Positions 38,096 to 51,235 of a stretch of DNA of 64,000 nucleotides are shown one piece after another; within the stretch, counting starts at the first letter, position 1; every line of letters begins with the position of its first letter. Under the pieces are notes generated by a model, which was given only the letters and a program-made list of their open reading frames with translations, was not told where the DNA came from and ran no database searches. Location: positions 21,835,033 through 21,899,032 of the forward strand of contig NC_053153.1 of assembly GCF_016808335.1 (NCBI RefSeq), read 5' to 3'. The DNA comes from Panicum virgatum (lineage: Eukaryota; Streptophyta; Magnoliopsida; Poales; Poaceae). The position numbers and the translations under genes were made by a program.

Positions 38096-38103
38096 GATCG
38101 GGC

Positions 38104-38956
38104 GTGCAACGATGATAGGCGGCAGCTATGCATGAGTGCATGACGGGCCACCGAACCGCGCGTGTGGGATCCACCCGGGCACGCATCTTTGTGGGCCGTG
38201 TTCGGGCCGAAAGCCAGCCCAGGAGGCAGTACTTCTCGGAGCATAGTACCCGGGAGTTCGTCTCAAGTCCAATAATTCCACACGGCATGTGTGGTTAGCT
38301 CAACTCATTTGAGAATTTGATTGATGATGAATTTGTGCTTACATCATGTACTTTATACTTGGATGGTTTCCTCTGTGTTTCACTCTAGGAAGGATTTGAT
38401 GCTGCTCTTTGAAAGCACACAACATGTGTGCACACAACATGATGCAGTACCAGTCATGGAAGTTCTGCAAAAACGGGATCGAACAGGCGAAGCAGATCAG
38501 ATCATTAGCTTGTGCCAGCTGAACGAGGTCACCGTACAACGAAACCAACATGTTCACAACCAAAACTTGAGGTGTGGTAACCAAAACCCGGTGAAACCGG
38601 ACAATGTACAGGGCGACATGGCAAGGTTAGAAGTTTGAATATTTATGCCACTCTGAAATTCACGTACTCATAGGGTCATAGGGATAGTGGTGGGCAAGCC
38701 AATTTATTACTGCTGCAACTTTCGTTACAAACATTTTCAGTAATGCGTCGACATTTGACGGCGCCTTAAATACACTTACAGATTATTTCTGCATAACACT
38801 CTTGCCTTGTATTTTTCTCGAATCACTCTTGCCTTGTATAGCCAAATGAGATCTCATTTCCTTCTCTTAACTCTTAAGGATCCTTGCGTGCATACACTTT
38901 TTCTGAATCCTGATTGAATGGCTGCATCCCACGCTACGGACTCATTCTTCCATAAG
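38104..38956. other. Intergenic, 3' flank of alpha-galactosidase copy A
   Basis: AT-rich, no supported gene. A 105-codon plus-strand frame (38321-38638) has no recognisable domain. Confidence 0.5.
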
Positions 38957-41900
38957 TTACTTTGGCGTCAGAACATACATCTTGCAGTCATGAGGTGCCA
39001 CTGAAGCTGATAATTGGCCCTGAGCTGAGAACGACGAATGCTGCAGAAACAAAATGGAATATGAATTCTGAACGATCAGCCTTCATTACTTGATTATGGT
39101 AAGCTACTGTGATCTGAAGAAAGCAAGCATACCGCCCATAGATCGCGAGCAGTGACAGCAGTGGATGAAGCGAGCCCGATGCTTGACCATTGAGCGGTGA
39201 TGGTTGCCTGGTAGCCCTGCCGGTTCCAGAGAACCACAGCCTTCCTGTTGTTGCTGAGCGGCCCAGCCCATACCTGTAAAAGCACACAACACTGTTAGCT
39301 TCAGAATTTTACTAAATCTCTTTGTAGTTTTGCTGTAAAGCAAAGTGCTTGGTGGAAGGGACTAATGCAGAGGTTGTGGAATACTACCTCTAAGCCATTG
39401 TTGGATTGCACTTTCTTTCCTTGGACGCCTAGACTATCTGTTCAGAAAATTGTTGTGTCAGTATAATGAAAACCCATACAATCATAGGAGTAGGTAAAAA
39501 TGCAAGAGAAGTCATGCCTTGGTTGACAGCAATGACTTCCCAGTTGCTGAGTATGTCCTTCGTCTGCTGGCTCATTGAGCGTACATCGCACCCGATCAGA
39601 AGAGGAGCCTGCATAAGGCAAGACAGGTTTGCAGCAATGAAACTGAAGAACGTTTAGCATTGTAAGAGCACTGTTAACATGCAGAAAATTTAGTACCTTG
39701 GCAAGTGCCCAGATGCTGAAGTGGGAGCGGTACTCCGCCTCAGACATACCACCGTTGCCCACTTCAAGCATGTCAGGATCTGATGTTGGAATGCAACATA
39801 ATCTATTCATCAGTTGGTAGTTCATGATTCATGAATGTTCAGGCATGAACAGAATCGTCTCATGTCTGAACTCTTACCGTTCCATCCACCAGGTCCGGCA
39901 TAGGAGGCCCATCGGTCATTCTGGTCTGCACGAGATGTCATGCTGAAATATAAAGGTAACTATGGTCAGTCCTGTAAATTTCAGTTGTTAACCAAGTTGT
40001 TAGCGGTATGAAATAAGCAGCACCTGCCCCAGTTGTCAGCGATATCATCAGTTGTTCTCCAGCTGTTGCCCATGCTGCCTGCCCAGGTAGCAGGATTTTC
40101 TCTTCCCCTGTATAGATAAGACACAGTTGAAGAAACAAGGACCAGTAACCCTTCTTCCTTCTGGACAGAAGTGTTCCAAGGAGGAAACTCACCATTCACA
40201 CAACGAGAAGAAGATGTTCTTTCCATAGGTCTTCATGGCATTGCTCATTTTAGTATATCTGCAACAACCATAAGAAGTTACTCAGCAATCTATCATAAAA
40301 TGCCCCATGCGTTGATCGCTGCACAGTTTAAGGTATCGTTCTCGTTTACCTCTCCATTACACTCCTGCCAGCATCATTACAGTTATCATATTTCAGATAA
40401 TCAATACCCTGCAGGTGTAGAAGAAGAATGGAGAACATAAGAAAGTCAGAACTCAAAAACATCAAATGATTAGCCAATTTGTGAATGTTGATTCGGCATA
40501 AATCGTCAGGTAACAAGTAGAAAGAGATATACCCAAGATGAGAATGTTTTTACATCCTGCTCTTCATGATCAAGTGATCCTGGCATTTTTTGACTGCACG
40601 TCCGTGTCCTGAAGGAAATAGTGGCAGTTCAGTACAAAGTTCATTACCAGTTTGTTACTACAAATTATTGGTTCGCTTGGGTATTAAGGACTACAGTTAC
40701 TGTAGGACGATAATAAATTAGCTCTCTTGCTATCATAACATTGATTTGATAGCTAGCAGCCTAGCATACCCAGCATCACTGTAGATTCCAAGCTTCAGCC
40801 CTTTTGCATGCACATAATCCGCTAGTGCCTTGATGCCAGAGGGGAAGGTTTGTCTATTTGCAACAAAGTTACCCTGAGAAACAATAATGCAAATTTGTCA
40901 ATAACAACAGTACTAAAACGCAGTCAGGTCGACATGTAAAAAGTAAAAGAAAGAAGAGTATGATTTGGCAACTGGGTCACAGAAATTTGTAAAAATGAAT
41001 CACTTCACATAACTCATTGCAACAATCTACTGATAACAGTTCAGTATTTAAGTCCTCATTAGCACTTTTTTTTAATTTCTCCATAGTCTAGTGAATCATC
41101 TCAATGACTTTCTGTGCTTTCTAGAAGTTCCTCTCCACAGATTCACTGATACTAATGCTGAAAATGATGGGGGTGGGTTAGTGGTTAGCGTGTTGCATCT
41201 GTAGGAAAATTTGATCTTCTTACCTGGTAGTCCCTGTCAGATTCTGCCCAGCAATCATCTGAAAGAAGATATGGAGAGCATTTCAGCTAAGAGCTACTCT
41301 GTGCAGGATACATCGTACGAGATGGGGTTTAGATCACAATCCATACCTATATTAACATATTCGTAGCCCAGTTTTGCCAGACCAGTGTTGACCAGTGCAT
41401 CAGCTGAATAAAAGTGAAGCAGTTTGAGCAAATTAGGGATACCAAGTGCTTTCTCTAAAACAAATATGTATGGAACAATAGCAAGTTTATAAATAGTGTT
41501 GAAAGTAGGGTTTTTGCAACATAACAACTCCTTTTTGCGTTATTCTATTGCGACAACGATCACAGGTCATTTTCCCTGCATCAACTACCCATGACATAGG
41601 AGTAGTGACTAAGTGGTTCAAGCGCTAGTCACAGTTAAAGGTCAATAGAGACAGTCCAAGAGGAGCAGGTACATGATCTGCATCTATCCTCCTCCTGTTC
41701 GAACTGGTTGGTTAGGCTGCACTTATCGTTGCCTGACCCAACTTGCTGGGCCAAACGTCCTTTTCCAATGCCTTCATCCATCAACAACCACATAGATTCT
41801 ATAGACCGTGGTGTCACTACAGTCAATTGAATTTTGCTGTCCTATGGAGAATGGACCACAAATTTTCAGAAAACTGATGGGGGCGATTAATGTATCCGGT

Positions 41901-44900
41901 CGTAAAGGCCTTATCTAGATTTGTTCAGAGATCTGCCCTGCACATGTCGTGGACATCCACGATTAATTCAGTTATTTTTAAAACTCTTTTGCCAGGGAAC
42001 AAGCGAAAGAATCAGTGGAGCCCTTTTGTCAACCGTATCAGAATGGGCTCTGCTCACCAACTAACATAGAAAAACTTTGGTGCGCACTGTACAATTTGTT
42101 TTGGAAATGGACCCTCTCCCTTTGTATCCACTTCATATTTCTGCTACGAAACTTTTCTTGTGCTAGTTGGCACTGCACTAACACATCGTTCACACTTGTG
42201 CTGGAACCATAACCCTGAACTCTGAAGATGTTTTTTTTTAATCAGGTCGGTCTGAACTCTGAAGTAGGGACGTACTAGCTGAACAACACTACTCCTACCG
42301 CACTGATTGATTCATTAGCGCATGAGTTGAAAGGCAAAAGCATCTGAGTCTCAGATCCGATCCGGGCTGGTGCTGAAAGAATAAAAGATGAGCTAGAGAT
42401 TTGGAAGACATGGAACGGGAGAGGAGGGTTGGGAGAATCTGGCAATGTGCGGTGCAGCTAGTTTGGTTGTCGTCTTCCTTCCTTCCCCCTCCATGACTCG
42501 CCCCTTCGATTGGCTGCCCGCGAGCTGTAAACACCCAACAACTCTGCGGCCAGGAACTTGGAATTTTTGCCGGCCGACATCGATCCTCCGGTGGTGAAAA
42601 ACTCGCGGTATCCGATGGCCGTGTCCGGTCTGGCCTCGGCGCGCGTGCGACCGTGTCGTGCTGCTGGTGGCCTGCCGATCCGCGTGTTGTCGCCGATGGC
42701 AGGACGGTTTGTTGGAGCATGGTGGTTTACGAATTACCATTGACTCTGTTTCTTGTTATCTTTTGCTAAAAAGCTAAGGTGTTGTGAATTCGTGAACTGC
42801 TTGCATCTCCTTTTCAGTAATCAGTGACGCCGTGCAAATCCGTGAAGAACGTGGAGGATTCTCGCATCACACGTACCGCCACCGACACCTCTTTTGATGG
42901 TCAGCCTGCAAACGATGCGGCTCGGAGCGCCCCTGAACATGAATCCTCCGCTCCTCCGGTGTCCAAGGAGGTTCTAGGTACAGCTGCCCCGTCAAATCCG
43001 CGGGTAGCCGGGGGGCAACCCACCTGCACAAGTGCACCGCTCGTCATGGCTAGCTGCTGCCTCGGCGACGGTAGGCAGCTGTGTATTGGCTAGGTGATGG
43101 GACATATCGATGAGAACAGCAGGGGTGGTTCGGGTCACCCCAGGGTCAATGGCTCACGGACTCAATTGTACCTCTTTTATTCAGGGGCGATCCGTTTTGA
43201 ATCGTTACCTGATTTAAGGGGCGGAGCGAGTCCAAGAAGGGATCGAACCGGACCCCTTGGCCGATTTGATGGTTTCCTGACCTGCACACCCTTCCCCTTG
43301 GAGCGTTGTGAGCTTCTGGCTAACCACTACCGGTGGTGCTGATGCAGCTTGCATTGCGCACAGCACCACCATCCATCACGCTTCCAACCCAGACAAACTT
43401 ATTGATCCAAAAAAATAAACAGACAAACTTAGAATGGCTGGTCGTCCTTTCAGAGAAAGGGAGATTTAAAGCGGATCGAGACCGAACAAAATCCTCTCTC
43501 GTGCAGAGAGCGCGCGTCGCCGGAATTTGCTGATGCGTAGTACATGCCACCCAAACCAGCAGGGTGCTAACGTGAGAACGCCTAACCGATCGGATCTGCC
43601 AAACAAGCAGGCGCCATCACAAAAGCTGAAAGGGATGGGGGTATGGCAGAGTCGACCTCGCAAAATGTTTTTTTTCCAACTCCTTTTTCTTTCCGAGAGA
43701 ACAGGCAAAATATATTTATTTTTACTCTTTTTTTTGGGTTGGGGGGGGGGGGGGGCGTTCAGTGTGATGTCCACTTCGTTGTCGAGGGAGGCTACCAAGG
43801 GTGAAACTGAAAAGGGGCAGGATGGAGAACTGGAGGTGGGGTGGGCACTGGGCAGGAGGAGCAGGCGTACCTGTCTGCTTGATGAGGTCCTCGTTGATCC
43901 CGCAGCCGAAGTGGTTCCAGCTATTCCACCTAACCCACATTTCGTCACCAGAGAGACCAGAGTTAGCAACTGGTTAATTACTGCACAAATCAGTGTACTA
44001 CACGTGATGTGAGCATGATTTGCACTGCACACATGTCTGCTGCTCTTGTCTGACCCTGACGTCGCGGCTAGCACATTACAAGCAGCAGTGGCTCAAGTAA
44101 ACTTACAGTACAAAATACTACTGTACTAGACAGTGGTGTTAACGGCAAGACTAGTCCAGCAACCACTGAAATTACCGAACCCAAAGTAATTAACCGAAGC
44201 CCCCAACTACTTGCTCTTTCGCCCGGAACAGTGGCGGGTCGACAGCTTGCCTCGAGGCCGGCCGGGCAGTTGAGCCACGCCGGGCACGGTGACAGAGAGG
44301 CTCCAAAGATACGCAGGAAAAGGCGCGAGGCGAAAACAAAGGGGAAAGGCGAAAGCGCCAAAAAAAAAGGGCGGATCTTTCTGCCATTTCCGTGGACGTG
44401 CTCCCTCCCTGCAGTCATCACTCTGGCAGTATCTCATCGCCCCGTCTACCCGAGAGGGTTTACATCTCCACGGTTTCACTACGACCCAAATGGGAATTTT
44501 TAGCCGTGACGTGACGTGCCCGTGCGAAAAATTCCTGCGCGCGTCGAGCCGGACGGCGGGGGCAGCCGGGCAAGAGGAGGAGAAAAAAGGGGTCACCATG
44601 TACGCCGCGGGCACCGGTTCCTCCTCCTCTGCCACCGGCGAGGACGCCAGTCGCCGGGGGAAAGGGAAAGGCGCGCGGGGAGGCAAGAGAGGAACCAAAA
44701 GGGGCTTTCTTTAACAATGGGCCGGCGGCGGCGTCGAGCCCAGCTCCAGCCAGCCATGATGAAAGCGGAGCTCTTTTCAGAACGGGATTGACCCCGTCGT
44801 GCGTCGTCCCTCGCTTCCGACGCAAGCCAAGGACATGTCCGTTCCCTCCCCCCACAAGTTTCGCGCCCGCGAGCAGCGGCTCGCCTCTCAGCCTCACTAC

Positions 44901-45375
44901 CCCCCTCGCTCTCTCCGCCCATGGCGAGACCCGGCCATCGTTGGAGATTGGCTGGTGGTGCCGTTTCCGAGCGACGAGCGGACGAACGCGAGCTTCGCCG
45001 GAGCGTGCGTGCGCGACCAGCAACATCGAAGAACAGCAAGCAGAGAGGTTGGGCGCAGAGCCAGCATCGGGGAGGCCGCATAGCAATGGCGCGGCGGAGG
45101 CGGGGCTAGTGCAGCGCCGGCAGCGGCGAGGCGTGCGTATGTACGTACCCCATCTGCGGCGTCCGGCCGAGGCCGTTCTCGAACGTGCGCCGCCGCGACC
45201 GCGAGCGCCACGCGTACCCGCGCCCGTGCCGGGCCCGCCTCACGGCGCCGCGCAGCTCCTCCGTCCAGTTGCCGATGGCAGCGGGGGCCCTGGACGCCTC
45301 CGACGCGGTCACGGCCGCCGCCGCCGCCACGAGGAGCGCCAGCAGCAGCGACGGGGTGCTCGGGCCGCGCGCCAT
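38957..45375 (-). CDS. Alpha-galactosidase, GH27, copy A, 15 exons, 426 aa
   Basis: Exons: 45375-45149, 43929-43871, 41403-41347, 41258-41224, 40873-40770, 40608-40533, 40408-40350, 40258-40193, 40107-40024, 39942-39878, 39779-39697, 39608-39518, 39437-39388, 39273-39133, 39040-38957 (total 1281 nt, all phases join). Residues 1 to about 25 are a signal peptide, followed by a basic propeptide-like stretch to about residue 66. The catalytic (beta/alpha)8 barrel starts at '[17 protein letters not shown]'. Key residues are the 'DDCW' pair (D115, D116), nucleophile D194 in 'YLKYDNCN' and acid/base D249 in '[12 protein letters not shown]'. A C-terminal beta domain follows. It removes terminal alpha-1,6-galactose from raffinose-type sugars or galactomannan, in the wall, apoplast or vacuole. 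Intron 12 has a GC donor (CAAG|gcatga). Introns 1 and 2 are large (1.2 and 2.5 kb). Paralogue of copy B. Confidence 0.93.
43741..43755 (+). repeat. G homopolymer in alpha-galactosidase A intron 1 flank
   Basis: Fifteen consecutive G (fifteen C on the gene strand) inside intron 2, about 115 bp past the exon 2 donor. Confidence 0.8.
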
Positions 45376-45506
45376 GCCCGGCGGGGAGTGGAGCCCTGCT
45401 GCGACCGGCAGAGCAGAAGACGGGGAAGGGGGGGCTGTGCAGGAGAGGGGTTGGGGCGCTGTAGCCTGTCGGATGGGGGACGCGGTTACTGGGGCGGGGG
45501 AGGCCA

Positions 45507-45515
45507 TTATATATA
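45507..45515 (-). promoter_or_regulatory. TATA box of alpha-galactosidase copy A
   Basis: Minus strand TATATATAA, about 132 bp upstream of the ATG at 45375, in otherwise GC-rich sequence. Confidence 0.75.
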
Positions 45516-46047
45516 GCCGCGGGAAAGGTGGCGGTGGGTCCCGCGGTGTCAGCAAATTCTACTGTGTACGTATTTTATTTTCGTTTATTCTGCGCTGCTT
45601 GACCTGTGTCGCGGGCCAACTAGTCTCTTGCGTCCACCGATCGGTCTAGCACGAGCTGGCGCGCGTGACCGATCGGTCGCTTCACGCGTACTGGGGCCCA
45701 GCCGTCAGTAGCAGTGACCACGGGCCACGGCACACACAAAATCTTTTGCCCTCGTACTGTCCTGCCGTCTTTCCGAGCTCAAACTTGAGGATGCGGCACG
45801 CATATACAGATCAGGGACAGTCGTGTCGTTGAGTGCGTGAGAGTCGGCCAGTTACGGAGATATAGCACTTGTTCTCCAATATAAAATGTTCGGTACAAAT
45901 ATATACTCTGTAGAGAGCTGTACATTTCTAATTTAGTTCCATCTAAATTTGAGTCCTCAACTCGACTCGATATAACTAAGCACTTGCAGTGATTTCGTTA
46001 ATCTCTGAATGTATCCTATATTTCGGAGAGTCGTATAGGTGCTCATA

Positions 46048-46050
<3 letters not shown>
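45516..46050. other. Upstream intergenic DNA of copy A
   Basis: Promoter-distal region of the copy A gene with no recognisable coding content. 'ACCGATCGGTC' palindromes occur near 45640 and 45670. Confidence 0.5.

Positions 46051-46125
<75 letters not shown>
46051..46125. repeat. (TG)n microsatellite
   Basis: About 37 uninterrupted TG units. The reverse frame reads as poly-ThrHis and is not a gene. Confidence 0.97.
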
Positions 46126-46130
<5 letters not shown>

Positions 46131-47086
46131 TAAGGGTGTGAATGCCCATATATATACATTTGTTGGGTAGGGTAACCTATGCATATGCTATATATATTTA
46201 GCAAAAAAAATATAATGCTAATTTTTACGTTTTAATCTAGATGGTTTCTAAATAATTATGATAGGACTTGTATTTGTGATCAGAGATAGGTGGTCAAGGA
46301 TTTAGGATTTGTACGTAGGGCGCGTTCTTTTTCCTGCCCCCAACAAATTCATCCGCTAATGCGGACGTGGCTCAGGCGGCGGATCCATCAAAGTAATGTT
46401 TTTTTTACGCGAATCCATCAAAGTAATGGCCATGCTCCTATTGTATTATGGCAATATGCACGTCAGCAACTTAGAAAACTGGACAAGGTTCGATGTTAGT
46501 GCAATCACTAAAGCAGTTCACGGTTCCTTGTGTTTGTCTTCCCATTACCATCTCATGGTCGCTGGTGTCTTGTTGCCACTTAGTTCGGGGGGATGCAGCA
46601 AAAGCCAGCCCATTCCCTTTCCCGCGCACTCAAAGCAAAAGCGACGATTTCAAGCAACAATTTCCGACCCTTTTTCTCCTTTTTGGCGCCATGCATGCAC
46701 GATCTTTTGGAGAGGTGAAAGTGGCCCACAAAAAATATCCCACTACAAACATTTTCTTAGGTGACCTTCATTTTTATAATGTTCAGATATATCAAACATT
46801 TTTTGCCCATTTCGACCAACACACACCGCATACCGGATGGTGTACCGTGTACCGACCTCCATATTACAAACAAAATTACAAACAAATTTTAACCTCTTTT
46901 CAAGCGATTATGTTTGTTGATCCCCCTGCCTAATGCTTTGACGATAAAAATAAATAAAAAAAGGTATACCACCACTGGCAATGCTCGATGACCATGGCGG
47001 CCGTGCGAGACCGCGAGCGAGTGGACGCATGCCGCGCCGAGGATGGGCATGCAAAGCCGGACGTTGACGCACGATACAGAGACAAA
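46126..47086. other. Intergenic, no gene seen
   Basis: Mixed-composition DNA. Frames up to 146 codons (46493-46933) have no recognisable domain. A 16-bp phrase ATCCATCAAAGTAATG occurs twice (about 46383 and 46412). Confidence 0.45.
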
Positions 47087-47142
47087 GACCATCCTGTCCC
47101 CCACTCCGGCTATGGACCATCCTGTCCCCCACTCCGGCTATG
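47087..47142. repeat. 28-bp tandem duplication
   Basis: The unit GACCATCCTGTCCCCCACTC + CGGCTATG occurs twice in perfect tandem (47087-47114, 47115-47142). Confidence 0.9.
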
Positions 47143-49017
47143 GATCCGATCTGCTGCTCCTCGAGAGCCGGAAATCCATGGAGAGCGTTCAGACTCTCAG
47201 GCGGCAACCTTCAGAGGGATTCAATTCAGAGCTCTCGGACGACCGGCGTTACCGGTGGCTCAATGGTGGGGGGTTTCAGTGCAGCTAGAGCTCGCTAGTG
47301 GGCAGGGAGGTGATCCCGGCGGCCCTGCCTGGTCGCCGCCGCTGCGAGTCGCGTTAGTGGACGGTGTCGTCACGCGATCACCTGATCGCTTGGCCTCTAA
47401 TCCTTCCATTAACAATCAGAGCAACCGTATCGAGCTGCTAGCTAGCTGCATGCATGATGGGGCGTGGTGGCTACTAGCCTGTAGTGGATGTGACTGAAAC
47501 GAAAAGAAATGGGCATATGCGATAAAACAGAAAAAATGGAGTTGGCCAACAAACAGCAACATCATCAATTCAAGGATAAAATGGCACAGCGCATTGTTGA
47601 CTTGGTTACGTTGTGCGGTCGTGGGAGTCCCATCGCCGGCTGGCCGCAAATGTTCATCAGATAATAAGAAGGCCTTTGGATTGGGTGTTTTTTTCTTCTT
47701 CTGTTTCTTGAAAGCGTTGTGGTACGTACTGATGGGAAAAACTCGACGGCGACCTTGTTTTTTTGCCCCCATGGTGAGAGCGATGTGGTGGTGTGTAGTA
47801 ATCAACTCGATGCTTATCGTGTCGCTCAATAAAATGAAAAGGTAGAACATTACTGATGATGTCTATCGCTTGTGGATTTGTGGATGCACTTGGACTGTGT
47901 GTTTGACCTCTGCCAGCCTGTGTGATCATGAGGTTTATCTTTAGCTATTGGAGGGTGCCCCACCTTCCAGTATTAAACCGAACTGATTGTAGGCACGAGT
48001 AAGCTAGATACGGCGACCACGCTTACCTGATAACAAATCCGCGAAAAGTGGTATAAAATCTGCTGAAATTTCAGCACTACCGAAGAGACCTGCTTTCGGT
48101 CGTTCGCATCACTCCCTTAAGTAGAATATCGTGGGAAATTATTTAATTCATCAATCGAATATTTGATGAGCGAATCCATTTGCCATTTCGGATCTTCAGT
48201 ACTTGCCTGAATTAGACTAACTACGGTTTTGAAAATGTTACGAAAAAAAATGGATGGAAGTTCGTGCGGACGGCATGATACTAGGTTAAAAACATTTACA
48301 CAAGGCATTAAGGCAAGGCAGCAACGAATGACGACAGACGGAGAACCCGTAGCCGGAGTGTTGGACTTGGGCAGGAAAACACTGCATCCGCGTGCACTTT
48401 GCAGTGTACTACGAGTTCAAGCAGGGGTGCCTTGATCTCCACGGAGAGCACCGGCCGGCCGGATGAGTTCGCAGCAGGTCCAGGGCATGGGCGCACCGCA
48501 CGTCCGCACCTGCGGCAGCGCGCCGGCCCCGCCCAACCAACACATGCGCGCGCGCCACTTGCTTTCTGGCTGCTGACGCCGCGGCCATCCCGCTGCCCGT
48601 ACGGGGGCCCGGCGCCGCTGCCAGGGCAGGGCAGCACAGCTGCTCAGCTGCAGCCGGGGCCGTAGCTGCCAGGGGCCCAGGGGTTCCCGCACTCGCACGC
48701 GTCGGCGCGTGCCGCGGCGCGCGAAGCGGAGACGCCAGCGATCGAAAAGGAACGCGACGCGCGCGCCCGCCGTGGTGGTGCTGCAGCAGCCCGGCAGACG
48801 GCAGCTGCCTGCCGCATAGTGGGAGCACGAGCTGGATCCCGTACGTGCCGGGAGGCGCCGATCGCGCGAGCGGTTTCGAGCGCGGCGCCGGTATCCTCTG
48901 CTCGCCGTCGCCGTCACCGGCTGGCCTTGCGTGCACTGCACGTACGCGCCCCGTGCGCCTTGTTGCCCGCCGAAACGAAGCGGACTCAAAAAGAAAAAAA
49001 AACAAATCCATCTCGTC

Positions 49018-49020
<3 letters not shown>
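47143..49020. other. Intergenic, with a GC-rich stretch; no gene supported
   Basis: 48430-48960 is GC-rich and yields overlapping Arg/Ala-rich frames on both strands with no domain or splice structure. The remainder is ordinary intergenic DNA. Confidence 0.45.

Positions 49021-49103
<83 letters not shown>
49021..49103. repeat. (TA)n microsatellite
   Basis: About 41 uninterrupted TA units. The poly-TyrIle frames through it are artefacts. Confidence 0.97.
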
Positions 49104-49106
<3 letters not shown>

Positions 49107-49731
49107 CAAACGGGCTGCACGGCATGACGCTATGTGGCACGGCTAATTCCCCATGTCTTATCCATTCAAGGCGCTAATCACCTTCGCATTTGTTTGGCAT
49201 TGTTCGGTTGGAAGACATGGGGAAGCAGAGCTCCAGAGCAACATGCTCTCTGTTTCTGACCTCTCGAGCTCTGCCGCTGGGATAGGCCAAAATGCTCTCT
49301 ACTCAGTGGGATTCTTCACATCTCCTGCCACATTTATTTTCTTAAGATGCTCACAAGAGAACAACTTCTGATTGCATGTGTGCCTTCCGTCATGGAGTGT
49401 GGTTGCCAAGTGACGACGACGCCGGTTGGTAGTAGGAGCTGCGTCTTCTGCTTTTTTTTTATTCCTTTCAAGCACGTAGGAGTCAGTACTGATGCGCTCC
49501 ATGGCCAAAGGAACGGAGGATGACACGGTCTTTCATCTGCGCTTGCTCCACGCGATGGTCGGCATCGGCAACGATGCGGATCGGCGACGAGGGAACGCTG
49601 GCTGGGTAGCGTCGGCCGGAGAGCGCGAGAGAAGGGAAAATGGGGTTGAGCCTAAAAAGCAAAAAGGGGGAAATAACACTATAACTTTCTGACGTGCAAC
49701 ACTGTATCACTTCTCTGTCTGTCCCAAACTA
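49104..49731. other. Intergenic spacer
   Basis: No gene recognised. Short frames under 80 codons only. Confidence 0.5.
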
Positions 49732-49955
49732 CTCCACCGGTCCTAAAATATAAGATATTTTAATTTATTCTAAATCAAATTGGTCTAAGTTTTACTAAAT
49801 TTATACAAAAGAGTAACAATATTTTGAATGTTAAATGAGAATAATTAGATCCACTATGAAATATATTTTCATAATTTACTTATTTGATGCGTTAGATGTT
49901 AATATTTATCTTTATAAATTTGATCAAATTTAGACTAATTTAAATTAAGATGGAG
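49732..49955. mobile_element. Stowaway-like MITE
   Basis: About 224 bp, AT-rich, beginning CTCCACCGGTCCTAAAATATAAG-like wording (CTCCACCGGTCCTAAAATAT) and ending with the inverse (AAGATGGAG), flanked by TA on both sides. This is the Tc1/Mariner Stowaway pattern abundant near grass genes. Confidence 0.8.
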
Positions 49956-51235
49956 TAAAAAAAATTATGTTTCAGGACGTGTCGTTTTAACTCTTTTAGC
50001 CGTGAGAGCGTTTTCAGTGGAACGCCGTCTCTCAGCCTCTCTGGTGGTCCCAAGCTGCCCAGATCCAATCATCGCGTGCATGCATAGGGGCACAAAACGA
50101 TGTTTCCAGCGACATGCCGGCAGTGGTTGGAGGCAGTGAGCAGGTATAGACGTATAGTGATTGAACAGTTGGTAGTCGATTAGCGAATAGTGATGGACTG
50201 TATGTGGATGGGCTGCTTTATCCGTGAACGGATGTTTCTACTCGATCCCGGAGGATTTATTTCTTTTTCTAACTGGTTGCAGCAAGCCTGCAACTACCGT
50301 ACCTCCCCTTGATGCTCCGAGGAGCATGATAGCGGTAGCTGCACGGCGAGTTGGCGACCGTACCTTTGATTTGTTTAGCCTCGAAGCAGTGTGCGATGAT
50401 GGCGCCACGAAGAAATAGGAAAGCAGAGCCGGGCACCGCTTGCTGGGCGGGGGAGCAGAGCACAAAGAGCAGAGCACGTACCCAGTTCTGACCAAAATGT
50501 TCATGCTAACTGGGATCCTTCTTTTTTCTCTCTCTCTCTCTGAAAGCAAAACTCAGAACAGGACAATCTTGCCCGATTGCCTGCGTGTTGTCCGTTGTCG
50601 ATACTCGATCGAGTCGAGCGGTGGTTGACAGAGCGACGGCTGACGACGACGGCGTTTGCTACGACTACGAGCGGCCTTTGTTTTCTCACAAGCAAGCAGT
50701 GGTTGGCAGGCTGGACACTTGGCGCGAGCTGCAGCCTGAAGGTTCTGCATAAGAAGCCGTTTTTTTAATGAAAAATAGAGAAGCCGAAACTGTTTAGGTC
50801 CTCCAAAATAGCTCCAGCTCATCCTGTTTGCTCGCATCGCACACGACGACGCCGTGCGATTTAACAATCTAACCGCATGGATGGATCTCACTACTTAATG
50901 TGAAATTTTGCAGGAAATCCACGTGAATCAGCGTAATCCCTAAAGTTTTTCTTGCGTCCGAAATGCACGCAGGTTCTAAGTTGTTGAGGAGACCGGGTGT
51001 CCGCCCCGGCCGCCGGCGCAGTGTTGAGTTTTTTTTCGAGAGAGAGAATTCTCGGCTTTGCCACTACAGCCCATGGGCCGACAAATCGGGAGTTCTCGGC
51101 CTGGACTGGGCAGCTCCTTTCGCTTACCGTCGATAGCCTGTGGCAAAGGCCCACGGGCACCTACAGTACAGAAATAATGTATTCCTGAAAAACTAATCAT
51201 AGAAGAAACGCTTCTTAAATCCCCAATCCTTCTTA
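49956..51235. other. Intergenic, no gene supported
   Basis: Frames of up to about 112 codons occur on both strands without recognisable domains. A CT-rich run lies near 50527-50540. Confidence 0.45.

Noticed and set aside
43466..44074. 202-codon minus frame containing WNSWNHF
   Set aside because: Only 43871-43929 is real (exon 2 of alpha-galactosidase A); the remainder is intron read-through.
45957..46184. Poly-ThrHis open frame
   Set aside because: Translation of a (TG)n microsatellite.
48409..49177. Frames ending in or starting with poly-TyrIle
   Set aside because: Translation through a (TA)n microsatellite; the GC-rich remainder has no family features.
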